A program made the position numbers and the translations under genes. A stretch of 64,000 nucleotides of DNA from Glo-17 sp964637835 (GTDB taxonomy: Bacteria; Krumholzibacteriota; Krumholzibacteriia; LZORAL124-64-63), in assembly GCA_964637835.1 (NCBI GenBank), contig CAZWYF010000018.1, forward strand, positions 1 to 64,000. The letters run 5' to 3'. The notes below the pieces were generated by a model. That model was not told where the DNA came from and did no database searches. It was given only the letters and a program-made list of their open reading frames with translations. Position 1 is the first letter of the stretch; every line of letters begins with the position of its first letter. This document shows, piece after piece, positions 28,274-36,441 of this stretch.

Positions 28274-28771
28274 ATGTCCCCGGAGAATCCCGCCCCGCTC
28301 GTGGGCCTCATCATGGGCAGCACCTCGGACTGGCCCACCCTGCGCCACGCCGCGGAATCGCTCGCGCAGTTCCAGGTCCCTCACGAGGCCCGGGTGGTCT
28401 CCGCCCACCGCACCCCCGAGGTGATGCGCCGGTACGCCCTGGAGGCGGAGGAGCGCGGCCTGCGGGTGATCATCGCCGGCGCCGGCGGCGCCGCCCACCT
28501 GCCCGGCATGGTGGCCGCCCAGACCACGGTCCCGGTGCTCGGCGTGCCCATCGAGAGCCGCGTCCTGCGCGGCGTGGACTCCCTGCTGTCCATCGTCCAG
28601 ATGCCTGCCGGCGTGCCGGTGGGCACGCTGGCCATCGGCGAGGCGGGCGCCCGCAACGCGGCCCTGCTCGCCGTCGGCATGCTCGCCACCACGGACGCCG
28701 ACCTGCGCGCCCGCCTGCGCGAGTTCCGGGCGGCGCAGACGGCGCGGGTGATGGAGGCGGAGCTGTCGTGA
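28274..28771 (+). CDS. purE: N5-carboxyaminoimidazole ribonucleotide mutase PurE
   Basis: 165-residue class I PurE, converting N5-CAIR to CAIR in purine synthesis. LIMGSTSDWPTLRHAAESL at the N-terminus binds the phosphate; VVSAHRTPEVM contains the catalytic His; GAGGAAHLPGMVAAQTTVPVLGVPI is the core signature. ATG at 28274 with AGGAG. The stop overlaps the GTG of purK, which supplies the substrate, so both are co-translated. Confidence 0.95.
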   Translation: MSPENPAPLVGLIMGSTSDWPTLRHAAESLAQFQVPHEARVVSAHRTPEVMRRYALEAEERGLRVIIAGAGGAAHLPGMVAAQTTVPVLGVPIESRVLRGVDSLLSIVQMPAGVPVGTLAIGEAGARNAALLAVGMLATTDADLRARLREFRAAQTARVMEAELS

Positions 28772-29916
28772 ACCACGTCATCCAGCCGGGAGCCACCCTG
28801 GGCGTCCTGGGCGGCGGCCAGCTCGGCCGCATGTTCACCATGGCCGCCCGCCGCATGGGCTACCGCGTCACCGTCTTCGCGCCGCAGGACGACACGCCCG
28901 CCGGCCAGATCGCCTTCCGCGAGGTCCGCGCCCCCTATGACGACCTCGACGCCGTCCGCGCCTTCGCCCGCAACGTGGACGTGGTGACCTTCGAGTTCGA
29001 GAACGTGCCCACGGCCACCGCCGAGGCCGCCGCCGAGATGGCGCCGGTGCGGCCGGCGGGGTCGTTGCTGCACACCACGCAGCAGCGGCGCCGCGAGAAG
29101 GAGGCGCTGCGGGCGGCCGGCGTGCCCACCGTACGCTTCGCCTGCGCCGAGACCGCGGCCGAGCTGGAGCGCGGCGTGGCCGAGGTGGGCTGCCCGGCCA
29201 TCCTCAAGACCACGGCCTGGGGCTACGACGGCAAGGGACAGTGCCGGGTCCAGCGTCCCGACCAGGCGACAGCCGCCTGGCGCGACCTGGGCGAGCCGCC
29301 GGTGATCATCGAGGCCGTGGCGGTCTTCGAGCGCGAGATCTCCGTGGTGGGCGCCCGCGGCCTGGATGGCGAGGTGGCCCTCTACGAGCCCATCGCCAAC
29401 CAGCACGCCAACCACATCCTGGACGTGTCGGTCTGCCCGGCGGGCATCCCGGCGGCCGTGCGCGACCGCGCCCTGGAGATCACCCGCACCCTGCTGCAGC
29501 GCTGGGAGGTGGTCGGCGTGATGTGCGTGGAGATGTTCCTGCTGCCCGGCGGCGAGCTGCTGGTCAACGAGGTGGCTCCGCGTCCCCACAACTCCGGACA
29601 CCTGACCATCGACGCCCACGCCTGCAGCCAGTTCGAGCAGCAGGTACGGGCGGTGTGCGGCCTGCCGCTGGGCGCCACGGCCGCCTTCGCTCCCGCGGCG
29701 GCCATGGCCAACCTGCTGGGCGATCTCTGGGCCGCCGGGCCGCCGGACTGGGCGGCGGCCTGCGCCCTGCCCGCGGTCAAGCTGCACCTCTACGGCAAGA
29801 CCGACGCACGGCCGGGCCGCAAGATGGGCCACCTGACGGCCCTGGAGAGCGGGCCCACCGCGGCCGCCCAGGTGGTCCGGGCAGCGCGGGAGGCGGCCAC
29901 CCGCGGTCACGAGTAA
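28768..29916 (+). CDS. purK: 5-(carboxyamino)imidazole ribonucleotide synthase PurK
   Basis: 382-residue ATP-grasp enzyme that carboxylates AIR with bicarbonate and ATP to give N5-CAIR. N-terminal domain with LGVLGGGQLGRMFTMAARRMGY; ATP-grasp part with PAILKTTAWGYDGKGQ, EREISVVGAR and VNEVAPRPHNSGHLTIDA, all PurK hallmarks. GTG start overlapping the purE stop (GTGA). Ends normally before the alcohol dehydrogenase gene 45 bases on. Confidence 0.95.
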   Translation: MNHVIQPGATLGVLGGGQLGRMFTMAARRMGYRVTVFAPQDDTPAGQIAFREVRAPYDDLDAVRAFARNVDVVTFEFENVPTATAEAAAEMAPVRPAGSLLHTTQQRRREKEALRAAGVPTVRFACAETAAELERGVAEVGCPAILKTTAWGYDGKGQCRVQRPDQATAAWRDLGEPPVIIEAVAVFEREISVVGARGLDGEVALYEPIANQHANHILDVSVCPAGIPAAVRDRALEITRTLLQRWEVVGVMCVEMFLLPGGELLVNEVAPRPHNSGHLTIDAHACSQFEQQVRAVCGLPLGATAAFAPAAAMANLLGDLWAAGPPDWAAACALPAVKLHLYGKTDARPGRKMGHLTALESGPTAAAQVVRAAREAATRGHE

Positions 29917-29961
29917 GGTGAGCGCCCCGGACCATCCCATCGAACCCGAGGAGGCCATGCC

Positions 29962-30969
29962 ATGATCCGAGCCCATGCCGCCAGCGCCGCCGGCGCGCCC
30001 CTGCAGCCCTTCGAGTACGAGCCCGCCCCACTGGCCGCCGACCAGGTGGCGGTCGCGGTCACCAGTTGCGGCATCTGCCACTCCGACCTCTCCATGCTCG
30101 ACGACGAGTGGGGCATGACGGCCTACCCGCTGGTGCCGGGCCACGAGGTGATCGGCAAGGTGACCGCCGTGGGCGACCGCGTCACCAACGTCAAGGTGGG
30201 CCAGACCGTGGGCGTGGGCTGGTTCTCCGGCAGCTGCCAGACCTGCACGCAGTGCCTCGGCGGCGACCACAACCTCTGCCACCAGCGCGAGCAGACCATC
30301 GTGGGCCGTCACGGGGGCTTCGCCGAGGCCGTGCACGCCCAGGCCAGCTGGACCTTCCCCTTGCCCGACGCCCTCGACCCGCTCAAGGCCGGCCCCCTGT
30401 TCTGCGGCGGCGCCACGGTGTTCACCCCCTTCGCGGAGTTCGGCGTCGCGCCCACCGACCGCGTGGGCGTGATCGGCATCGGGGGCCTCGGCCACCTCGC
30501 CATCCAGTTCGCCCGGCACTGGGGCTGCGAGGTGACCGCGTTCACTTCCAGCGAGAGCAAGACCGCCGAGGCCCGTGAACTGGGCGCCCATCACGTCATC
30601 GACTCCCGCGACAGCGGTCAGCTCGAGCAGGCCGTGGGCAGCTTCGACCTGATCATCTCCACGGTGAACGTGAGCCTGGACTGGATGGCCTACCTGAACG
30701 CCCTGGCCCCGAAGGGCCGCCTGCACCTGGTGGGCGCGGCGCTCGAGCCGGTGCCCGTCCCGGCCTTCGGGCTCATCGGCGGGCAGAAGACCGTCTCGGG
30801 CTCGCCCATGGCCTCCCCGCGCAACGTGATCGCCATGCTCGAGTTCTGCGCCCGGCACGGCATCGCCCCGGTGACCGAGGTCTTCCCCATGAGCAGGGTC
30901 AACGAGGCCATCGACCACCTGCGCGCCGGCAAGGCCCGCTACCGCGTCGTCCTGGAGAACGATTTCTAG
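29962..30969 (+). CDS. Zinc-dependent NADP-type alcohol dehydrogenase
   Basis: 335-residue medium-chain dehydrogenase of the cinnamyl-alcohol/YahK group. Catalytic zinc ligands: C36 in TSCGICHSDLS and H61-E62 in VPGHEVIG; structural zinc cysteines in GSCQTCTQCLGGDHNLC. The cofactor loop is GIGGLGHLAIQFA, and FTSSESK after the next strand (Ser-Ser and Lys) is the arrangement that favours NADPH. Reduces aldehydes or oxidises primary alcohols; the substrate is unknown. AGGAGG upstream. Confidence 0.88.
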   Translation: MIRAHAASAAGAPLQPFEYEPAPLAADQVAVAVTSCGICHSDLSMLDDEWGMTAYPLVPGHEVIGKVTAVGDRVTNVKVGQTVGVGWFSGSCQTCTQCLGGDHNLCHQREQTIVGRHGGFAEAVHAQASWTFPLPDALDPLKAGPLFCGGATVFTPFAEFGVAPTDRVGVIGIGGLGHLAIQFARHWGCEVTAFTSSESKTAEARELGAHHVIDSRDSGQLEQAVGSFDLIISTVNVSLDWMAYLNALAPKGRLHLVGAALEPVPVPAFGLIGGQKTVSGSPMASPRNVIAMLEFCARHGIAPVTEVFPMSRVNEAIDHLRAGKARYRVVLENDF

Positions 30970-31085
30970 GCGCGAACGCGCGCCTCGTCCAGGCGCCGAT
31001 CGAGCCGGGGCGCCGAGGGATCCGGCGCCCCGGCATCATGAAAATATGCTATCATCGCGGCGGACCCGAACCAGGAGGATCCGTC

Positions 31086-31988
31086 ATGATCTCTCGCCAC
31101 CTGGTCCTCGGCCTGGCCCTGCTGACCGCACCGGCGGCCCTGGCAGGCACCCTCCCCCCCGACGGCGATGCCTGGAGCGAGTACGCCGACGCGGCCGCCG
31201 CCGCCGACGACGGCTGGTTCCGCGAGTGCGCCATCTCGCAGCAGCTGATCGTCGCGGACGATTGCCAGTGCGGCGACTGGAGCGTCGGTGCCTGCGCCCT
31301 GCGGGCCTACTGGTGCGACAGCTTCGGCCTCGAGCGGGCGGTGGACCTGACCCAGGCCACCCACCTGCACTTCTGGCACCGCGGCGACTGGCAGGGCTGG
31401 AACTTCCAGTGCCGCCTCGAGATGCAGCCCACGGCAGCGGAAGCTGCCGACGGGGTGGAGATCAAGCGCGCGGTCTGGGAGTTTCCCAGCCAGACCACCT
31501 GGACCGAGCTGAGCCTGGCCCTCGCCGACGCCACCTGGAGCTGGCGGGTCGACGGCATGTGGCAGCCCCACGGCGGCACCGGGACGCTCACCGAGATGGT
31601 GCGCGTCTCGTGGTCGTTCTGCACCTATTTCGGGGTACAGATCGGCGACCGCATGCTCATCGACCAGCTCCACCTCGTGACCACCGAGACGGCCGCACCG
31701 CCACCGCCGGGGCCGGCGCGCCTGGGCCCCCCACGCCCCAATCCCTTCAACCCGCTGGTGACCGTGGCGGTGGAGCTGGACGCGCCACGCGACCTGCGGC
31801 TGACGGTCCACGACCTCGCCGGCCGCCGCCTGCGCGTCCTTCACGACGGTCCCCTGGCGGCCGGGCGCACGCCGTGCCGCTGGGACGGGCGGGACGCCGC
31901 CGGGCGTGCCCAGCCGTCGGGCGTCTACCTGCTGCGACTGGAAGGTGACGGCATCCGGGCGGCGCGGAAGCTGACCCTCGCGCGCTGA
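31086..31988 (+). CDS. Secreted protein with carbohydrate-binding-like fold and FlgD-like tail
   Basis: 300 residues from the ATG at 31086 with GGAGG eight bases upstream. Signal peptide LVLGLALLTAPAALAG. The central 180 residues contain several Trp-rich strands (WSEYADAAAA, THLHFWHRGDWQGWNF, TTWTELSLALADATWSW) and four Cys in two nearby groups (ECAISQ, DCQCGDWSVGACAL), suggesting a beta-sandwich with disulfides; no named family. The tail PNPFNPLVTVAVEL ... RKLTLAR is the shared sorting-type module. Function unknown. Confidence 0.75.
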   Translation: MISRHLVLGLALLTAPAALAGTLPPDGDAWSEYADAAAAADDGWFRECAISQQLIVADDCQCGDWSVGACALRAYWCDSFGLERAVDLTQATHLHFWHRGDWQGWNFQCRLEMQPTAAEAADGVEIKRAVWEFPSQTTWTELSLALADATWSWRVDGMWQPHGGTGTLTEMVRVSWSFCTYFGVQIGDRMLIDQLHLVTTETAAPPPPGPARLGPPRPNPFNPLVTVAVELDAPRDLRLTVHDLAGRRLRVLHDGPLAAGRTPCRWDGRDAAGRAQPSGVYLLRLEGDGIRAARKLTLAR

Positions 31989-32111
31989 GCGGCGCGGGGA
32001 CGACCACGCCGGCCCCACCCGGCGATCCGGGCGGGGCCTCCCATCGCTGCGCCGCGCCGCGGGTACGGCGCTGGCCTGGTGCGGTGGGCCGCATAGACGA
32101 CTGTATAGACA

Positions 32112-32170
32112 CCTGGTCCGACCAGGGGGCATCCACCGGGGGCGGGTGTCTCTCAAGTGACCACTTGACA
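32112..32170. promoter_or_regulatory. Two palindromes and a TTGACA in the octaheme cytochrome leader
   Basis: CCTGGTC-C-GACCAGG (32112-32126, 7-bp arms) and TCAAGTG-AC-CACTTGA (32153-32168, 7-bp arms) are perfect dyads with centres about 41 bases apart. The second overlaps a consensus -35, TTGACA at 32165-32170, 85 bases before the ATG at 32255. No good -10 follows at 16-18 bases (a GC-rich stretch), so if this is a promoter it needs an activator or another sigma factor. A doublet of ATAGAC (32094-32109) lies just upstream. Confidence 0.45.
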
Positions 32171-32254
32171 GCGTCTTGCGTTTTTCGCCGGTCCTGGCAT
32201 CACTCCTGCTTCACCGCCGACGTCCTGCCCCTGTCCGCCATCCAGGAGGAATCC

Positions 32255-33682
32255 ATGACCGTCCGCTTCACCCTGCTCCTGGCAGCCGTCTGCCTGCTCC
32301 TCGCCGCGGCCGCATTCGCCCGGATGGACCACTCCGGGTTCGAGGAACTCGCCGGCCCGTTCGAGCGTCCCGAGGACGTGACCCTCGCCTGCCTCGGCTG
32401 CCACGACGGTGAGGCCCAGGAGGTCCATGCCACCATGCACTGGACCTGGCGCCAGCCCGGTGACGAGACCGGCCTGATCGGCAAGGCCGCGCACACCGTG
32501 AACAACTTCTGCATCAACGTGAACAGCAACTGGCCCCGCTGCACCTCCTGCCACATCGGATACGGGTGGAAGGACGCCAGCTTCGACTTCACCTCCGAGG
32601 AGGCCGTGGACTGCCTGATCTGCCACGAGCAGACCGGCACCTACGAGAAGTTCCCCAAGGGCGCCGGCTACCCCGCCAGCGAGCCCATCATGTTCGGCGG
32701 CAAGCTCTACGGCCCGCCGGACTGGGCCGCGGTGGCGCAGTCGGTGGCCGCCCCCTCGCTGAACAACTGCGGCGTCTGCCACTTCTTCGGTGGCGGCGGC
32801 GACGCGGTCAAGCACGGCGACCTGGACTCCTCCATGCTCACCGCGTCGCGCGAGCTGGACGTGCACATGAGCGAGGACGGCGCGGGGCTGACCTGCCAGG
32901 ATTGCCACACCACGGTGGACCATCAGATGGCCGGGCGTCAGTACACGCTGCCCGCCGACCACAAGGCCGACATGTTCGCCGCCGCCGGCGTCGAGCCCCG
33001 GATGGCCTGCGACTCCTGCCACGGCGCCGAGCCTCACGGCAAGCGGATGCTCGACGCCCACACCGAGAAGGTCTCCTGCCAGGCGTGCCACATCCCCGTC
33101 TACGCACGCGGCCAGAGCACCAAGGTGTGGTGGGACTGGTCCCAGGCCGGCCAGCGCGACCCCAGCGGCAAGCCCATCGTGATCACCGGCGCCGACGGCA
33201 AGCAGAGCTACAACGGCAAGAAGGGCGCCTTCCGCTGGGAGCGCGACCTGACCCCCGAGTTCTACTGGTACGACGGCACCATGAGCTACGTGGCCATCGA
33301 GGACGAGATCGACCCCCGGGCCGAGGTCTGGCTGCAGAAGCCCAACGGCAGCCGGGACGACCCCGGGTCCAGGCTCTACCCCTTCAAGATCCATCGCGGC
33401 AAGACGCCCTACGACGCCCGGTACAACAACATGGTGGTGCCCAGGCTGCTCGGGAAGGCCGGCACCGGCGCCTACTGGGGCGATTTCGAGTGGGATGCGG
33501 CCATCCGCCTGGGGATGGCCAGCGTGGAGGTCCCCTACAGCGGCGAGTACGGCTTCGTGGAGACCGCCTACGCCTATCCCGTGACCCACCAGGTGGCACC
33601 CAGCGAGACGACCACCGACTGCACCGTCTGCCACGTGAAGAAGGGCCGCAAGGAGCTCCGGCCGGGGCTGGGCGAGTTCTAG
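32255..33682 (+). CDS. Octaheme c-type cytochrome of the tetrathionate-reductase (Otr) family
   Basis: 475-residue exported protein with signal peptide (LLLAAVCLLLAAAAFA) and AGGAGGA before the ATG. Eight CxxCH haem sites in order: CLGCH, CTSCH, CLICH, CGVCH, CQDCH, CDSCH, CQACH, CTVCH, with the last one near the C-terminus after a 190-residue haem-free segment, matching the layout of Otr. Family members reduce tetrathionate, nitrite or hydroxylamine in vitro, so the physiological substrate is uncertain. Periplasmic. Otr has an unusual Lys-ligated active haem; which Lys this is here cannot be read without alignment. No quinol dehydrogenase partner is adjacent. Confidence 0.88.
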   Translation: MTVRFTLLLAAVCLLLAAAAFARMDHSGFEELAGPFERPEDVTLACLGCHDGEAQEVHATMHWTWRQPGDETGLIGKAAHTVNNFCINVNSNWPRCTSCHIGYGWKDASFDFTSEEAVDCLICHEQTGTYEKFPKGAGYPASEPIMFGGKLYGPPDWAAVAQSVAAPSLNNCGVCHFFGGGGDAVKHGDLDSSMLTASRELDVHMSEDGAGLTCQDCHTTVDHQMAGRQYTLPADHKADMFAAAGVEPRMACDSCHGAEPHGKRMLDAHTEKVSCQACHIPVYARGQSTKVWWDWSQAGQRDPSGKPIVITGADGKQSYNGKKGAFRWERDLTPEFYWYDGTMSYVAIEDEIDPRAEVWLQKPNGSRDDPGSRLYPFKIHRGKTPYDARYNNMVVPRLLGKAGTGAYWGDFEWDAAIRLGMASVEVPYSGEYGFVETAYAYPVTHQVAPSETTTDCTVCHVKKGRKELRPGLGEF

Positions 33683-33734
33683 GCCACCGGCGCATCGCTG
33701 GCGTGGCGCCCGGTTCCTGCGGGACCGGCGCCCT

Positions 33735-33764
33735 GGGGCCCGAGCATGCGGACACTCGGGCCCC
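33735..33764. terminator. Bidirectional-type hairpin between convergent genes
   Basis: Perfect 10-bp stem GGGGCCCGAG (33735-33744) with CTCGGGCCCC (33755-33764), 10-base loop, between the cytochrome stop (33682) and the leftward mscS stop (33786). Confidence 0.6.
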
Positions 33765-33785
33765 GCTCTCTATCCGGCGGCTGCG

Positions 33786-34691
33786 TCAGCCCCGCGCCTC
33801 GGCCGCCTTCTGCTGCAACGGGAAGGCCGGCGCGCGGCCGTCCTTGCCCTCGCCCGCGTAGACGGTCACGTGCGGGAACGGGATCTCGATGCCGCGGGCG
33901 TCGAACGCCTTCTTCATGCGGCGGTTGAACTCGCGTCCGATGCTCCACTGCTTGATGGGCTTCGTCTTCAGGCGCGCCTTGATGATCACGGCGGAGTCGG
34001 CGAACTGGTCGACGCCGAGGATCTCGATGTCGTCGAGGATGTCGTCCTTGAACTGCGCGTCCTGGCGGATCTCGTCGGAGAGCTCGCGCAGGACCCCGAC
34101 CACCTCGTCGGTGTCCTCGCGGTAGGCGACGCCCACGTCGAAGACGTACATGGAGAAGTCCTTGGTCATGTTGGTGACCACGTCGATCTGCCCGTTGCGC
34201 ACGTAGTGGACGCTGCCGGCGAGGTCGCGGATCACGGTCATGCGCAGGGTCACGCGCTCGACGAAGCCGCCACGGCCGGCGATCTGCACCACGTCGCCCT
34301 TGCGGATCTGGTCCTCGAGCAGGATGTAGAAGCCGCTGATCACGTCCTGCACCAGGTTCTGGGCGCCGAAGCCCACGGCCAGGCCCAGCACGCCCGCGCC
34401 GGCCAGGATGGGTCCGATGTCGATGCCGAACTCGTCGAGCACCATCATCGCGGCAATGATCATCACCACCACGCCCACGGCCTGGACCACGATGCCGCCG
34501 AGGGTATCGGTGCGCTTGGCCAGCTCGGCGTCGTCGCGGCCGCGGCCCATGGAGGAGAATCCGCGCAGCACCAGGCTCTTGATCACCCGCATGGCGATCA
34601 GCGCGATCACCACGATGAGCAGGACCTGCAGGCCGCTGGTCATCAGCCAGCGCCCCACGTTCTCGAGATAGGTCGCGAAATCGAAGGTCAT
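33786..34691 (-). CDS. MscS-family mechanosensitive ion channel
   Basis: 301 residues, close to E. coli MscS in length. Three membrane helices: TM1 at about 15-40 (LQVLLIVVIALIAMRVI), TM2 about 65-88, and the pore TM3 with the Gly/Ala packing ILAGAGVLGLAVGFGAQNLVQDVISGFYI. Beta domain with RKGDVVQIAGRGGFVERVTLRMTVIRD and a mixed C-terminal domain with FPHVTVYAGEGKDG. Releases solutes on hypo-osmotic shock. GGGAGGA upstream of the ATG. It fits with the salt-adaptation genes elsewhere in the window. Confidence 0.9.
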   Translation of the reverse strand: MTFDFATYLENVGRWLMTSGLQVLLIVVIALIAMRVIKSLVLRGFSSMGRGRDDAELAKRTDTLGGIVVQAVGVVVMIIAAMMVLDEFGIDIGPILAGAGVLGLAVGFGAQNLVQDVISGFYILLEDQIRKGDVVQIAGRGGFVERVTLRMTVIRDLAGSVHYVRNGQIDVVTNMTKDFSMYVFDVGVAYREDTDEVVGVLRELSDEIRQDAQFKDDILDDIEILGVDQFADSAVIIKARLKTKPIKQWSIGREFNRRMKKAFDARGIEIPFPHVTVYAGEGKDGRAPAFPLQQKAAEARG

Positions 34692-34766
34692 GGTCTTCCT
34701 CCCGTCGAGGGTCGAGGGTGGACATACCAGACACCTAAGGACGTCTCGCGAGATCCGCCGGGCCGC

Positions 34767-35456
34767 TCAGCGGCCAGCGGCCACGATGTCCCGGGTCCGC
34801 GGGCCGCAGCAGAACAGCAGATCGAGCAGCGAGAGGTTGTAGAGGAAGGGCCCCCAGAGCTGGGGATGGATCACCGGCCGGTAGGCGAGGCGCTCCAGGG
34901 CGACACCCTGACGCCGGAGCGCGTCGGCATCCAGATGCTGCTCCACGCCGGGCAGGATGGCGAGGCGGTCGCAGCCGAGGTGGCTGCAGAGGTTGATCAT
35001 CAGCTCGGTGCCGCGGCCGCCGACGCCGAGGTCGGACTGCAGGATCAGCTCCGACGGCGGCTCCAGCAGCGACCACCACCAGCGGATCAGATCCAGGTTG
35101 AGATCCACCAGCCGGCGCTGGCCACGGGCGTAGATCTCCGCGATGGCCGGGGCATGGTCGGGGTACCAGGGCGCGTGGACGTAGTTCTGCCGGATGCCGC
35201 GCAGGTGCTTCGCGCGCCAGCCGCGCTCCTCGGCGATCTGCACCTGGTCGATGCGCTGCAGGCCGCGGCCGGTGCGCCGGACGGGCACGGTGAGCCACAG
35301 CTCGCCGTCCTCGTTCTTCAGGCGGTTGCTGGTCAGCCAGGTGCGGCCGCGCGGAAACTGGACCTGGTCCAGGAGCACCAGGCGGTCCGCGTGCAGGGCC
35401 TTGTGGAAGAAGCCCGGCCAGGGCAGGAAGATGGGCTGATGGGTGGCCAGGATCAC
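34767..35456 (-). CDS. WbqC-family protein
   Basis: 229 residues from a GTG at 35456 directly behind GGGAGGTGA. ILATHQPIFLPWPGFFHKALHADRLVLLDQVQF is the defining WbqC N-terminus (the HQP motif and a D-x-VQF strand), followed by KNEDGELWLTVPVRR and a C-terminal LGVGGRGTELMINLCSHLG. Members often lie in O-antigen and polysaccharide loci and are thought to act on amino-sugar or amino-acid-linked sugars; the reaction is not established. No other polysaccharide gene is next to it here. Confidence 0.82.
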   Translation of the reverse strand: MILATHQPIFLPWPGFFHKALHADRLVLLDQVQFPRGRTWLTSNRLKNEDGELWLTVPVRRTGRGLQRIDQVQIAEERGWRAKHLRGIRQNYVHAPWYPDHAPAIAEIYARGQRRLVDLNLDLIRWWWSLLEPPSELILQSDLGVGGRGTELMINLCSHLGCDRLAILPGVEQHLDADALRRQGVALERLAYRPVIHPQLWGPFLYNLSLLDLLFCCGPRTRDIVAAGR

Positions 35457-35696
35457 GGGTTCACCTCCCGTCGGCGAACGCGGAGCCATCCGCTTCCGCA
35501 GACAATGTCATCGCGCACACCGGGGGTCGCACCTGGCGGTTCCTGATTCTCCGCCTTTACTGAATAGACCTTTTTGATCTCGTATCTGTCACGCCGCGAT
35601 CCTGGACTCCGTAGGAGATGCCAGGAAACCGTTCGCCGCGACGGCCGTCGGCCGCCCATGCGGCATGCTTCTCGCCCTGCAGACCAGGAGAATCCG

Positions 35697-36425
35697 ATGA
35701 AGTCCCGCGCCATCGCCCTGCTCGCCACGATCGCCATCTCCCTGGCCGCCGTGCCCGCCGCCGCCCAGCAGTTCTCCTTCGCGGAGATGATCGGGACCTG
35801 GGAGGGAACGGTCTCCAGCGAGTACTTCGGCGGTTACACCGACCCCATCACGCTCATGGTCCACGCCGATGGCACCTACGACGAGACCAGCGGCCACTTC
35901 AGCGTCAGCTACTACAGCCAGCGCTTCGTCTCTTACGAGACGGCCACCAACCGCGTGAAGTTCCGCTGGCTGTCCACGGTCTACGCCGGCCAGTACTTCT
36001 ACACGAGCGTCTACTTCGAGGTGGTGGAGTACACGGGCGATCACCTGGTGCTGCACTGGAATCGCGACGACCTCGACCAGCCCATGCCCGACACCCAGAG
36101 CCTGGTGCTGACCCGGGCCGGCGCCACGAGCGTCGGCGGGACGCCGGAGGCCGTCACCGCCGCCACCGCCTACCCCAACCCGTTCAACCCCTCCACGCGC
36201 CTGGCCTTCGCCGTGCCGGCCGACGGGCCGGTCCGGATCGAGGTGCTCGACCTGCGTGGCCGCCGCGTCGCCACGCTGCACCAGGGCCGCCTGGCGGCAG
36301 GGCGCCACGAGGTGGAGTGGCGAGGACGCGATGAGGCAGGCCGCGCCGTCCCCGGCGGTGTCTACCTCGCCAGCATCCAGTCCGCCGCCGGCCTGCAGAC
36401 GGTGAAGCTGACGCTGGCGAAGTGA
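35697..36425 (+). CDS. Small secreted beta-rich protein with FlgD-like tail
   Basis: 242 residues; ATG at 35697 with AGGAG. Signal peptide ALLATIAISLAAVPAAAQ. The first mature domain (about 120 residues: FAEMIGTWEGTVSSEYFGG ... DHLVLHWNRDDL) is rich in Tyr, Ser and Thr and looks like a lipocalin-type or small beta-barrel sandwich, with GTWEG as in bacterial lipocalin-like proteins. The second domain has YPNPFNPSTRLAFAV and ends TVKLTLAK. The leader 35540-35600 is AT-rich but no clear promoter was placed. Confidence 0.72.
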   Translation: MKSRAIALLATIAISLAAVPAAAQQFSFAEMIGTWEGTVSSEYFGGYTDPITLMVHADGTYDETSGHFSVSYYSQRFVSYETATNRVKFRWLSTVYAGQYFYTSVYFEVVEYTGDHLVLHWNRDDLDQPMPDTQSLVLTRAGATSVGGTPEAVTAATAYPNPFNPSTRLAFAVPADGPVRIEVLDLRGRRVATLHQGRLAAGRHEVEWRGRDEAGRAVPGGVYLASIQSAAGLQTVKLTLAK

Positions 36426-36441
36426 GCCTCACGGGCTCACT
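36421..36441. terminator. Hairpin carrying both stop codons of a convergent pair
   Basis: AGTGAGCC (36421-36428) pairs perfectly with GGCTCACT (36434-36441), loop TCACG. The TGA of the rightward gene (36423-36425) and the TGA of the leftward permease gene (36437-36439) lie in opposite arms. Confidence 0.5.
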
